A DNA stretch of 64,000 bases, taken from NCBI GenBank assembly GCA_051453625.1, contig JBOZIK010000001.1:261624738-261688737 (forward strand), in the 5' to 3' direction. A model generated the notes under the pieces. It had not been told where the DNA came from. It saw nothing but the letters and a program-made list of their open reading frames with translations, and ran no database searches. Numbering within the stretch: position 1 is the first letter of the stretch; each line of letters opens with the position of its first letter. The DNA comes from Welwitschia mirabilis. Lineage: Eukaryota; Gnetophyta; Gnetopsida; Welwitschiales. The position numbers were made by a program, and so were the translations under genes. Shown piece by piece: positions 35,450-47,899 of this stretch.

Positions 35450-37473
35450 TATTGTTGTACATATTTGTGGAAATGTTACATTATTAAAATATATATTATA
35501 TACTATAACATGCTAATATAAATGGGATTGAATCCAAACATCATAATTCCATCAAAGGTATAGGTGAGAAGAAAGAGAATTGATTTCAAACAAAATTTTA
35601 TACACTTTCTAAAAATAATAAAATAACAATGCAAAATAAACAATAAAAGTAATACACTTAAACAAATGAAATGCAAAGCTAATATAGATGCAACATCTAT
35701 TTGATTACCAAATCAACCTATCATAGAGATTGACCCTGTATAATATATATCAATCAAGGAAATCTATCACCAGACTGATACTAATCTAAGCTATTAGGTG
35801 CATCAAATAGAATATGAAACAATGCAAAGTTAATCTAGAAAATAAAATGCAATGCACCTAAGTTAACAATATCGACCATAACAAAGCTTACCATCATGGT
35901 CTATATCATAGATGAAGCTTTCATGAAATCATAAATAACATAAATCATAAGGGAGATGTATATAAAAAAATATATAAAAAGAATAAAGCAAACTTTTAAT
36001 TAATTTAAACTAACATTCATGTTATAAAGTAGTAGCGCGTTAATGAAGGATGCACAACTCAAAACTAAGGAAGATATCTNNNNNNNNNNNNNNNNNNNNN
36101 NNNNNNNNNNNNNNNNNNNNNNNNNNNNNNNNNNNNNNNNNNNNNNNNNNNNNNNNNNNNNNNNNNNNNNNNNNNNNNNNNNNNNNNNNNNNNNNNNNNN
36201 NNNNNNNNNNNNNNNNNNNNNNNNNNNNNNNNNNNNNNNNNNNNNNNNNNNNNNNNNNNNNNNNNNNNNNNNNNNNNNNNNNNNNNNNNNNNNNNNNNNN
36301 NNNNNNNNNNNNNNNNNNNNNNNNNNNNNNNNNNNNNNNNNNNNNNNNNNNNNNNNNNNNNNNNNNNNNNNNNNNNNNNNNNNNNNNNNNNNNNNNNNNN
36401 NNNNNNNNNNNNNNNNNNNNNNNNNNNNNNNNNNNNNNNNNNNNNNNNNNNNNNNNNNNNNNNNNNNNNNNNNNNNNNNNNNNNNNNNNNNNNNNNNNNN
36501 NNNNNNNNNNNNNNNNNNNNNNNNNNNNNNNNNNNNNNNNNNNNNNNNNNNNNNNNNNNNNNNNNNNNNNNNNNNNNNNNNNNNNNNNNNNNNNNNNNNN
36601 NNNNNNNNNNNNNNNNNNNNNNNNNNNNNNNNNNNNNNNNNNNNNNNNNNNNNNNNNNNNNNNNNNNNNNNNNNNNNNNNNNNNNNNNNNNNNNNNNNNN
36701 NNNNNNNNNNNNNNNNNNNNNNNNNNNNNNNNNNNNNNNNNNNNNNNNNNNNNNNNNNNNNNNNNNNNNNNNNNNNNNNNNNNNNNNNNNNNNNNNNNNN
36801 NNNNTAAAGTAGTAGCGCGTTAATGAAGGATACACAACTCAAAACTAAGGAAGATATCTCTCTATAATAATAAGGGATGGATTTCCTATCCTTCGATCTC
36901 TTGTCATGAGAATTTTTTATGCTAAAGTAGATAAAATCAGAGTTGAATGTAAAGGAGATATGTATTACAAATAAATTTATTGAAAACAACCAACACTAAT
37001 AGACATGATAAAACCCTAATAGCCATACAAGAAGGTATAAGATACATGGTAAAAGTTTAGTGAAGTTTAATAAAGCATTATATTTAGTTATCATCCTTCT
37101 AGTTGTTTAGACATCATAGGAGATGATGCCACATTATACAGGATTAACATCAACTATCAAATTAGTGTAGTAAGTGTCCTAGTTAGTATAAGTTCTTCTA
37201 TATTTCATACTATTTTTGAAACAATAAGGTGGATCATGAACTTTGTGAAAATGTTTCTTGTGTTAGATTAGCCTCTTTAATTATAGGATTACTACTTTAA
37301 ATAGGAAGTACTATAATTTACTTGAAATGATATCAAATCTAATGAAAATTGTATGTTTTTATGACATTTGCCTTAGCTCTTTATTATTGTTGAAACTCAA
37401 CTTAAACTTATCTAATGCCTTGCAAAACTACTCAAAATATCCTATCAAATACATAGTATTTAATAGTACAAAA
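35450..37473 (-). repeat. Copy B 5' LTR (725-N gap with repeated flanks)
   Basis: The LTR end at the primer-binding site reads ...CAATA (normally CA). A gap at 36080-36804 is bordered on both sides by the same ~55 bases (TAAAGTAGTAGCGCGTTAAT onward, one difference). Removing gap and overlap leaves about 1.25 kb, as in copy C. The far end aligns with the other LTRs at 37473 without indels. Confidence 0.85.
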
Positions 37474-37478
37474 CACCT
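37474..37478. repeat. Tentative target-site duplication of copy B, right (CACCT)
   Basis: Partner of TACCT at 23786-23790, with one C/T difference. Confidence 0.45.
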
Positions 37479-40079
37479 CATGAGGCTTTACCCATGGAGA
37501 ATCATACTAATGACAACTACCACATTGACCCACATCATGACATACCTAGTTTCCTCTCTACCATGATTCATACATTTACACAAGCCTTTTTATTTTTCCT
37601 ATTCATATATCATTATCATCATCTCATAAAATAGCAATAATTACACTTTCCTTTCATTATACATTTTAACATGCTATCCATTTATTATCATAAATTCATT
37701 TACTTCATGTTACCCATCTCTATTACTTCATCCATAGAATATTTAAGAATCTAATAAGAAATAAGTAATGGATAGGAAGAAAACTATTTAAAGATTAGAC
37801 TACATGATTAAAATGAGTAGATTAATTAATGCCAATACTAGTGAGGCTATGTGTACCATTAGTATTAAAGTGTATTTATACATAGTGTCTCATAATCATA
37901 TTCTATAAATAGTTGAGATAATCTATTATTAAAATCTCAAAAATATATGGTTCATTCATATGCATTACATAGGTTCATCCTCTTAATTCAATAATGAATC
38001 TAACTATATTTAAAATATTGGAATTATACTCCTAGCAATTACCCCTTAATGACAACATTCTAAATGTTATCTAATGCATCTCCTTAATGAATGTACTCCA
38101 TTACATATCATGCATTTTATAACATCATGTAGCAATAATGACCAAGTTGATCTTCAAGCTTCCTTACTTTTATCTTTAAAGGAATATCTTCTTTTTTCAT
38201 TTTTTGTTTAAATATTTAAATTGTCTTTACAATAATCTTTTTCTTTATTTATTGGTAAAAGGAGCAGGACCTTATTTTTCATAATCTAAATTACTACCTT
38301 AAAGGTCAACATAATATCTAAGACCTTGTTCAACATAAGATAAATTTGTACATTAAAGGTTAAGTTTTCTCAAGGACATTTTATTGAGAATGGAATTCAT
38401 CATCTTTAGCTGCATAGACAACATGATAGTATGTATATATTAGATCATACTATTATTGTAGTATTTAAGGTTAATACATGTCTCCTAATTTTGAAGGACT
38501 AACTACAACAAGGAATAAGGGGTTAGATGTTTTCTTCAATTATAAGTTACATTTTTACAAATTAGGAAAAACTATAAGATAATTTTTTAAGGTCTTACAA
38601 AATGGTAATCAAGTCCTTTAAAATTTCAAGAACAAAACATAATTCATTTTAGAAAGGTGAGTTATTATCTTCAGATGGTTAGTCCTAAGGTTCTTTACCT
38701 AAACAATTATATTGGGATTAGTAATAATAAAAAATAAAGGGATGTTAAGAAAATATTATCATTTATATTTTATATAGATAAGTAATGGATTATGAAAGCC
38801 TAGTCATACTTCTTAACAATAGAGTAATTTTTCCCAAGTTTATAATCATCATTTGAAAGGGTTAAGTAACATTTACTAAGAAGAACAGGGCTAGAAGCCA
38901 AGAAAATCGTCAATTACAAGAAGTGTGATATGTTAATGTGTTCTAATAGAGGATTACTTCATTTACCATTGGCATTAGATTCTAAAAGTATAACAGACAT
39001 AAATTGGTAGCTATAATAGTAACCATAGCATGCCCATTTATTTAGCCATTTATATGAATATTATTTTAAATGATTAAGTAGGGGCTTACTTTATATTAAA
39101 TTATATGGACCTTATTAAAATGCTTGGTATTGTTTCAGATTATTATTTAGGCCTTTTTTAAGTGATGCATAATATTAGCTCCCAAAATAGAATGTCACAA
39201 AATTAGTTGAAAATCTGAAGCAAGATGCATTTTCTTATTTGTTATTAATATCATATTTAGAAATTATCTTTAAGTGATAAGAAGATAGGGGGAATAGAAG
39301 AAAAAAGTTGGAGATTGTAATGAAATAACTCATCAAACAAGGGAACCAAATAAAATCATAGTAAAAGAATTACCAATGCCAAAAATCCATGCCACATTTT
39401 ATATTTTTAATCCAGTCTTGTTTTTGGATCTCTCATGTCAACAATTTCAACCCAATCAATTTGAATGACTTATATGAAAAGAATAAGCCTACTATGAAGT
39501 CTACTATAGATAGTTCAAGAGCTATTCCAGATTATAAAGTGTCTAGTTATGATGATATACTTATTGTTACTCATCCAGTTAAGTAACAACTAAAGTTATA
39601 TTTGGAAAACCTAGGTATTATAAAGAAGAAAAGACATAAAACACTGGTAATGCCCCTTCCCTCAAAACACACACCCCACTCCATAAAATAATGGATATAA
39701 TAGAAATTATAATTCATAATTTATTTCAGAAAAAAAGAGGTTATAAAAATATTTGAAATTGCTAAACTAAAATTAGATTCATCTAATCCTTTGAATAAGT
39801 GTGTTTTATATATTCCTATTTTAGTAAGGGAATTATAGAATTGTTTGAGTTAGACTCTACCTCTTACTAGTAGTATTCAGGTAATACCCATGAAAAAGGA
39901 CAATTTATATGATGAAAAATTTATAAATAGCACTTGCTCCCTCAAGTTTTACTAATGAAAAACCATGTCAAAAGGATTTATAAAAGAGTCAAAGGTACAA
40001 GGAACTTATTAATAAATAAAAGGATATATGTCATGAGTAGAGATAATATCCACCTATCAAAAAGAAATCATGATAGTTA
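37479..40079. other. Repeat-derived sequence, no assignable gene
   Basis: AT-rich. A 65-codon open frame at 39389-39586 and broken frames around 38900-39300 (+) and 38430-38640 (-) look slightly protein-like, but no domain can be named. No LTR or target duplication found. Confidence 0.4.
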
Positions 40080-41280
40080 AGGTGAAGGAATAGAATACTA
40101 AAGAAAGAAATTAACATATTAGATATGCACAAAAAAGAGCATCATAAAAGGAGAAAGTACTGCTACAAAAAACATAATAAGAAGAACGCAATATTCCTCA
40201 GAGTTAAGGAAAGCAGATGATGAGATGAGATAGTAGTAAGACAACAAATAGAACATTGGCAAGAGTGGATAGTGTGATGGCACGTATGCCTAATAGGAAA
40301 CATTCAAGTAATAACAATGTTCTAAGAGATAGATAGCATGATCAAGAACATCATAGCATTAGGATATAATGCTCAAATGAAGTAATGGAATTAACACCAG
40401 TAATAGCATAGTCAAAGTTAATGACTGTAGCACTAGCAAGAAGGGTGAAAGAAAGTTAAACCAAGAAATTCTTTAGTCAATGATCTAGTAGAATAATAGG
40501 TGTTATTATTTATCTCAAAGGAGATAGAGCACTAGCAACAACTATAGTCAAACCATGCTTGACACTAGTTAATGCACTTTAACATGCCACTTACATAATA
40601 AAAATAGCACACAATACTCCTTGTTAAATCGTTTATTTCCATGAGTTGAAAAATAAAGAGGAATACTAATATTACATTAATAAGTGGAAAAAAGACTAGT
40701 AGAGGGAATATATGAGAATCACCAAAGGAAGAGTAGCTATCACAGAAGGTGGCAAAAAGAACACAAATGAGGATCACTTAAAATAGAGCATGTAGAATAG
40801 CCTACAGTGTGGCAATTAATAATAGAAAGATATAGCATAGCACAATCAAAAGGATGAAAAAGAAGTGTTTAAGAAAAGGGATGTAGCAAAAGAACACAAA
40901 GAGTGAGGAGAAGAGCTAATAAACATAGCAAGGCTACATAGTCTATAGGTGGTACAAAAACAAAGGAGATGCTTCAAAGAGAAAAAAATATAGAAAAAAG
41001 CATGCTTTAAAGAAGCTTAGGGATAAAGACAACAAAGTTGAAAAAAATCAAGGAATAAATTTGGAGACAAAAGAAATGATTAATAGAATATCACAAGGGC
41101 ATTTTAAGAAAATAGAAAAGATGAGAGGGATGAGGCATTAATGCCAATAAAGTTGGCAAATAAAAATATAGAGTATCAATATCAATTAAGAAGGGCATTA
41201 TAAACATACCAAATCTATTATCTAGAAAGGCAAAAAAATGAATGGATAACTTGTAAAGTAGTAGATGTCTTAGAGGAGAA
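40080..41280 (+). repeat. Second purine-rich, strand-biased block
   Basis: About 1.2 kb with an A/G-dominated plus strand (AAGGAGAAAG, AAAGGAGATAGAG, GAAAGAAG runs). Like 6361-7060, it lies to the left of a ~130-bp tandem repeat locus, so the pair of features probably belongs to one element type. No gene. Confidence 0.55.
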
Positions 41281-41929
41281 GTCTGCCCACATCTAGCTCA
41301 GTGTTATAGATTCCAATTCAAAGGGAATCCTTCTTGATCATCTAACAATTCTCTAGGTTTTTCTTATTTTGGTTTTCTAAATAGAAAAGCTATAATTTGA
41401 CTAATTTTTAAATGTAAAACCTATTTTTTAGTTATAATTTCATAAGAATATCCTTTTAATCCAAATTCATGTTTTAGAGTTAGGGATCTTATTTCTCTCA
41501 GTAGAGTTCCAAGACATTTATAACATCTAATCCCAAAGTCTATGGGCCAAATATTCTAGTACATGTATCTATGTCTATGTATGAGTTTTTTATATTTTAA
41601 ATTTTATACTTAGCATGAGTTAAAGATAAAATAAATTATGATGTTTCTTTTAGAATATTTACATAAAATATAATCTTAAGCCATTGGTCTACTAATAATA
41701 AGACTTATTCAAAATTCATGCATTAATTTCACTTTCTTATGTTTTATTAGTCTTTCATGGGGAAGTTTAATTTAATAAACTATATTATGATCTTAACTTT
41801 AAAACTAATAAAAGGTTTAAGAAGGTGCATCCAATTCTATGGTATATTTATCATAACATACTTAGTGAAAATAATGGATGTTCCAAAGCTAAAATAACAC
41901 ATGTAATGAAACTATGTTCGCACCACATG
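41281..41929. other. No recognisable feature
   Basis: AT-rich sequence between the purine block and the repeat. Nothing assignable. Confidence 0.4.
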
Positions 41930-42110
41930 ATATAACTAAAAAATAAAGACCTTAGGAAAATTGCCTATATAGCCTGATACTAGATGAATGGCATCAAAAT
42001 TAGTTAAATTAAACCATTAAAATAACATTCAACTAAGCCTAATACTTCATTTACAAAAAAAATGTCATAAATAGTTTGGTGTTAGAAAGGAAAGCCCTCT
42101 TGTGGGTTTT
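41930..42110. repeat. Second locus of the ~130-bp repeat, about 1.3 units
   Basis: CTTAGGAAAATTGCCTA, then AATTAAACCATTAAAATAAC and ATAGTTTGGTGTTAGAAAGG followed by CCTCTTGTGGGTTTT match units of the array at 7643-8100, including its right edge (CCTCTTATGGGTTTT). Confidence 0.75.
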
Positions 42111-42190
42111 TTAATCATTGATTTAATATTTCTTTCTATACTAAATTGATTAATTAACTTGCATAAAATGTTAATTTTGTCATGTAAACA
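42105..42190 (-). repeat. Start of an F-family LTR next to the repeat
   Basis: The minus strand reads TGTTTACATGACAAAATTAAC from 42190 leftward and aligns for ~85 bases with the start of the LTRs at 43756 and 61166. Beyond that the sequences differ. Confidence 0.5.
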
Positions 42191-42400
42191 TAAAAATTTA
42201 AACCAATTTAGTTTTTATTAGAAATAGACTAGTACCTACCACTAGAAAGAAAATAAAATAACACTCAAAAGAAATAAAAAATAATATGTGAGGGTCTCAC
42301 TAGAAGAAGGACTAGTATCTACCACTTAAAAAATAAAAACTAACTAAACATTTGCAAGAAACAAACTAAGAAATCTTGAATAAATTATCATGCTAATATA
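42191..42400 (-). other. F-family leader, short
   Basis: Sequence downstream (minus) of the primer-binding site, homologous to 59620-59800. It stops at the LTR-like start at 42190, so nearly the whole internal region is missing here. Confidence 0.5.
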
Positions 42401-42418
42401 TCCTTGTCTATAGTGCTA
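42401..42418 (-). promoter_or_regulatory. F1 primer-binding site (tRNA-Asp type)
   Basis: The minus strand reads TAGCACTATAGACAAGGA, eight differences from the tRNA-Asp complement, six of them G-to-A or C-to-T. The aligned site in F2 (59801-59818) is better kept. Confidence 0.6.
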
Positions 42419-42422
42419 AAAT

Positions 42423-43756
42423 CTAATTATATCTTTGTAGTAATATAGATTTATATAACTCTATAGTCAGAATCATTCTTCCTTAGAGATATATATGGTA
42501 AATTAATTAAGAAAAATAAAATTATTCTAACTTATAATGAAAAAATTAAATAGAACTAAAAATCAAATCTTGAAAAAGAACTAATCTTTGATTGGTAACA
42601 TAAGAAAGCAAAAATGCTTAAATGATCTAACAATTCATTAAAAACTTCTCCTTTACTCCAATTATTCATGTATCCTGTACTTAACAATTAAGTTAGTCCC
42701 ATCTCAAAATTACTAATTTAAAACAAATGTGCAATAATAATAAAATAATAAAATACAAGTCAAAGTAGTCCCATCTAAATATTTCTAATAGTAATTAAAA
42801 TGTGCAATAACAATGAAAGGGTTTAAACTAAGTTAAGAAATGGTCCTACCTAAATATTACTAATTACAAGTAAATTTTAAAATCACAATCAAAGGATTAA
42901 AACTAATTATTTAGTAAAATTGAAATAGATTACACATTACATAAAATGGAGAAGGTAAAGAAGAAAAACTCTTCAACTAGTTTTAAATCATTTCATCCCT
43001 CAGGAAGGAGTGTTAGAGCACCATAACATCCTATCCTCTAAGTTGTCCCTACATTAATTCAACCAAAAGATCTTTAAAATGGATACTTAAGCCCCTTTTA
43101 TAGATGAGGAGAAACCTTAAAGGCATGATGGTGTTAGGTATTAGCATTATGTATTAGGTGGGCAGTTACATAAATGGGGTTACATTAGGTGGTTACTTAA
43201 GAATGAAGTTACAATTTTTAACATGTATCCATAAAGAAATATCCTTCATCTTCTTGTTTTAGCATGGCGATGACATGTCCTCTAAATATTGATGATGTTG
43301 TCAATAGATGTCATGTCATGTACCTTTGTCATGATCATTCTTATTGCATGATATATCACTACAATGTGTCATCTTATACTTCTATTAAGTGGTATTATGT
43401 TTAAAGATTTATCCTAGACTATTTCTAACTTACCTTGTAAGTCACATGTAATTAATTTTCTAAATTAGTATAGGAACATAATTTTATTGATGTTTTTCTT
43501 TAAAAGGTTAATGGCATTGATATTCCTCGCTAGTGATGCTAGCATTGTGTATTAGAATCTCTTAAGATTTCATAGTATTCTTTAAACACTAACAACAAAC
43601 CTGCTTAAGTAAGAGAAAAATATATAATTTCATGAAAAGTAAAAAAAAAAGGTAAAAAACATTAATATCTAATAAAATCATGAATTTAATATTTCTTCTT
43701 GTGCTAATTTGATCCATTATACTTTATTAGAATGTCAATTTTTACACGCAAAAACA
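42423..43756 (-). repeat. F1 LTR (~1.33 kb)
   Basis: Aligns along its length with 59823-61166. It runs on the minus strand from TGTTTTTGCG (43756) to the primer-binding site. It contains three ~71-76-bp tandem units starting with AGTCCCATC/GGTCCTACC at 42695, 42766 and 42842. The LTRs differ from those of copies A-C, so this is another family. Confidence 0.75.
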
Positions 43757-44280
43757 TCCCTAAATAGTCTTTTTCTACTTTACTAAAACATTAATGACAA
43801 AATGGTGATAATAAAAAATTAAGTGAAAATGATAAGTAAGGAATGATATGAAATTTTTGAAAGTGTTTTATCAATTTTTAATAAATTAGGGCATCAAAAT
43901 AGAAAAAACTCTGTGAAAATGGATGTCATACCCCAAATTCTATTCTCAAAGTTAAAAAAATGGAAAATTTTATGAAAGGCTTTTAAGAATAGGTTACTTA
44001 CATGGCTAGCAAATGATTTTGATGAATGTATTTAATGATAACCATGTTTCATTCTAAGAGAAAACAATATCTGAAAATTTCAAAATAGAATACCTAAGTT
44101 AATGACCACATTTATTAAAATTTTCACAAATTTTATTCTATATTTAAATGTGTTACCATATCATCCAAATAAAATATCCTCTCAGTAAACCTACAAGCAA
44201 TCAAAAATTCATTTAGAAAATTTTCAAGTATACAACTTAAAGAAAGTAAACATAAAAGAATCTAATATTTACAACTTTTT
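43757..44280. other. No recognisable feature
   Basis: AT-rich. No similarity seen to the right flank of the other F LTR. Confidence 0.4.
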
Positions 44281-45202
44281 CATTTCAATTTAACTTTTCT
44301 ACATCATGTTTTATTTCTTTCTTCAAGAATTTTCATCTAAATAGACATTTAGTATTATGAAATCTCCTTATAATAGAGTTAAACATTTTAATATATGAAG
44401 GAGTTAGTGCTACATTATCAACAAGTGCTTATATCCCTAATGTAGTTGAACATGTTGTAAATTAAATTGTTAGAGTTGCATTACCTATGAGAATTCATAC
44501 CTTTAATGCATCTAGCTAAATCCAATCTCTAATAATTAATAGTTAATCATCATTATTCTATTCAATAATTTTTAATTTACATAAAAGAAACATTGATTGA
44601 TTAGCCTACTTAAGATAGTTCATGTCTCCATAAAATTCTCTTAAAATAACTAACTTATCATGAAGGTAGAGTTTACCTGAGTTCATCCAAGTTTCCATTT
44701 GGAAGGCCTTACGTGAAGCTAAGCCTTAATAACGTAAATCAAAAATAAGAAAAACCTTTTCTCAAAAAACTACAAGTAAACTTAAATTATACCAAGTTTG
44801 TTATGATAAAGTGATTACTTGTTAATGGTTTTTTTTAAAGGTCCATTAACTATGATCATCTAATCTAAGGAATTCATGAATGGATGGAAGACAAAGGTAG
44901 TTGATGAGGTTTATTAGGTAGAACAATGAAAATGAAAGGAATGAAAAATGGTGTTTGTGGCATTAACAATTTCTTTGATGGAATGGGTTGTATTTAGGAT
45001 CTCCTACCTTTAAATGTTTAAGTATATGATTATATAGGTGGAAGTGCTTAGGTGGTTTGAGTATTAAAAGGTCATCAAGTAGAAAATGTTTTAACATTTT
45101 TAATTTTCTTAAGCTAAAGTTATTTATTCTAAGAGGAAAATGTATACTACAAGGAAGTTTTAATCTAAAATATATAAAGAAACTAAAATGATTTGAAGGC
45201 AT
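44281..45202 (-). pseudogene. Unidentified degenerate minus-strand ORF
   Basis: I do not recognise this protein. A broken frame with spaced stops gives GLASRKAFQMETWMNSGK, then LYLHDKLVILREFYGDMNYL (about 44735-44600) and continues through TFTTCSTTLG-like sequence to about 44290. A separate open piece at 45202-44963 is rich in Leu, His and Pro. It lies in the direction of the F-family elements, between an F LTR and the copy C insertion, so it may be their 3' internal coding region. Confidence 0.35.
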
Positions 45203-45465
45203 TCCTCAAGGTATTGCATATGTGAAGGTTCAAAATGATGAATTCCATAGTTGAATGATGTGTTAAAATTATACAATGCATTCAAAGAGGAGACTAAATC
45301 CCTACAAACATTTATACATGAATTCATAAAATTTTGAATAACATTAAAACTAGTAGTAAAATTAATACATTTAAAATAAAAAATCTTTTAATCCTTTACA
45401 TAATTCCTTTTTACTCAACAATTCGTGCAAGATATCATTTTCGGATGAACATAAATATGAATTAA

Positions 45466-45565
45466 NNNNNNNNNNNNNNNNNNNNNNNNNNNNNNNNNNN
45501 NNNNNNNNNNNNNNNNNNNNNNNNNNNNNNNNNNNNNNNNNNNNNNNNNNNNNNNNNNNNNNNNN
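45466..45565. other. Assembly gap (100 N) with repeated flanks
   Basis: About 55 bases ending ATGAATTAA before the gap are repeated after it (from TACTCAACAATTCG) with one C/T difference. Probably unmerged contig ends. Confidence 0.9.
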
Positions 45566-45685
45566 TACTCAACAATTCGTGCAAGATATCATTTTTGGAT
45601 GAACATAAATATGAATTAAGAATCATGGGAAAAATAAAATAGTCATCAAAAAAATTATCAAAAAATTATGTCAAAGTTGAAGATG

Positions 45686-45690
45686 GCCTA
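45686..45690. repeat. Target-site duplication of copy C, left (GCCTA)
   Basis: Identical to 57992-57996, directly flanking the two LTR ends. Confidence 0.92.
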
Positions 45691-46914
45691 TGTTGTGGTG
45701 TGTATTTGTATGAATGTTATTCCCTTAAATAAATCCTAAAAATTACAAAATATACATATTCTATAGTATAACACACTAATATAGATGAGAGTAATCCAAA
45801 TGTCATAAGTCTATTAAAGGCATAGATGAGAAGAAAGAAAATTAATTTCAAAAATGAAATACTTTGTAATCTATAAGTAGAACCACAACAATACAACATA
45901 AGAATCCAAAGAAATACACTATACAAATTAGATGCAAGTTCTACTTCAAATGAAACTTTTATCTAATTACCACGGAGATTGACCCTATATAACCTTGATT
46001 AATAAAGAAAAAACATCATCAAATCAAACATCAAACATATATGAAAATCATACAAAGTTAATCTACAAAATGAAATGCAATGCATCTAAACTAACAATGT
46101 CAACTTTAAGAAAGGTTTCCCTTATGATCTATATCACAAATGAAGCTATCACCGAATCACAAGTAACATAAACCATAAGGGAGATGCACTAACAAATAAT
46201 ATTAAAAGAAAAATAGAGTTTTGATTATGTTAAATCAACATCCATGTTACAAAGTAGTATCACCTCAAATGAAGGATACATAGCTTAATACCAAGGAAGA
46301 CGTCTCTCTATAATAATAATGGATGAACCTCCTATCCTTTGATCTCATATCATGAGAATTTTCAATGCCAAAGATGATGAAAATAGAGTCAAAGTAAAGG
46401 AGGTATTTATTACGAAACAGACTCTAAAATTAGCAAACACTAACAGACATGTTAACAATCCTAATAACTATTCAAGAAGGTAAAAGTTGCATGGTGAAAG
46501 TTTAGTGAAGTTTGATGAAGCATTATTTTTAAGTATCATCCTATTGATTATTTAGACATTATATGAGATGATGCCACATCATACAAGTTTTACGTCACCT
46601 ACTAGATTAATCTAGTAAGTGTCCTCATTAGCATAGGTACTTATGTCATCCATACAATTGTCCAGATGATGAGGTAAATGATGGACTTATGTAAAGTATT
46701 TCTTGTATTAGATTATCCTATTTGATTATAGGATTACTACTTTAAATAGAAAGTACTATAATTTTCTTTAATGTAAAATGTAATGAAGATTACATGTATT
46801 TATAACATTTGCCTTAGCTCTCCATTATTATCAAAACTAAGCATAAACCAATCTAATGTCTTGCAAAACTACTCAAAATACCCTATAGAATACATACAAT
46901 TTTGTAGCATAACA
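45691..46914 (-). repeat. Copy C 3' LTR (1224 bp, no gap)
   Basis: The plus-strand left end is TGTTGTGGTG and the right end AGCATAACA. The only uninterrupted LTR of the B/C type here. CATC/GATG modules at about 46525-46575 and 46655-46685. Confidence 0.92.
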
Positions 46915-46927
46915 TAGTCTCCTATTT
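46915..46927 (-). promoter_or_regulatory. Copy C polypurine tract
   Basis: The minus strand reads AAATAGGAGACTA, directly before TGTTATGC of the 3' LTR. Confidence 0.75.
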
Positions 46928-47899
46928 AGCCTTATTAATCCATGACAAAACTAGATGAACAATCATGATTGCAAGCCAAATTGGCTAACAATAAATCAAC
47001 TACAAAACTATAAAATAAACTCAAAAATAATCTTAGGAATCTCAGAATGTAGAACATAAATGTTAAAAATAAATAACTAAACATTTCACTTATGTAGTAT
47101 AACTGGCTATACTATTATCTTGGTGGTTATTTAGATGATTAAAAGGATGTCATGCTCAAAAATGTTTCTTGAAAAATAGAAACATACCAAAAAAAAATTT
47201 AAACGTAAACATTAAAATACATCAATTTTAATAACCCCTCACTCAAATGTATAGTAGATAAAAAATAACTATGTATAACATAAATAATTTTCATTATGAA
47301 GTGTTAAAAGATGATATGTAAAAGATATGCATAATATCTAGCAATAAATATGTATATCATGATGATACTCAAAAATGATATATCTATATGAATCATTAAG
47401 TTTTTATACAATCCACAAAAGGAAAGATACATAATACAACATAAATAAATCACTCCCCTCATCGAATCATAATAAACTCCTAATGTGTAGTAGGCTCAAG
47501 TGTAGGTGAAGAAGAGGAAAAATGATCAAGGTCCATAAGAAAAAGGTAATCTAGTGATGTCATGATTATACATGCTATCTTATCTTCCTACACTTTAACT
47601 ACCTCTAAGAAATCAACTTCCACACCATGCTTAATACATAAGATGCATTGATGCACATAAACCAGCTGCTCCTTAGTGTGATGTACTCTTCTTTTAATCA
47701 TCAAGATTCTTTACTTAAGTGTAGTAATGCCTTAGTCTGCCATATCTCTAATGATCTATGTAGCCTCTACTAGAAGAGCCTAAATCTACTCGAAAGTAAT
47801 GCTGATTGCAGGTCTCTGTACTTAAGGTCTCTCTACCCCTTTTGATATCTAAATGTTCATATCCTATAAGTAATGAGCTAAAGTGTTAATGTATATAAT

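Larger units (their letters stand above)
23791..37473 (-). mobile_element. Copy B: Athila-like LTR retrotransposon, full gag-pol order, decayed
   Basis: Minus-strand element. Order along the sense strand: 5' LTR (37473-35450), primer-binding site, leader, gag, linker, protease, RT, RNase H, integrase, non-coding block, env-like ORF, polypurine tract, 3' LTR (25421-23791). Apparent length is inflated by gaps of 644, 10 and 725 N. It sits between Tat-like pol remnants and unassigned repeat DNA. All coding parts have numerous stops. It belongs to the family of copies A and C by primer-binding site, polypurine tract, gag, linker and non-coding block. Confidence 0.9.

Noticed and set aside
37471-37480. 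Copy B right end at 37475 with CCTCA as target duplication
   Set aside because: CCTCA does not match TACCT on the left and requires a 2-bp insertion in the LTR; an end at 37473 aligns without gaps and gives CACCT, so that was preferred, tentatively.
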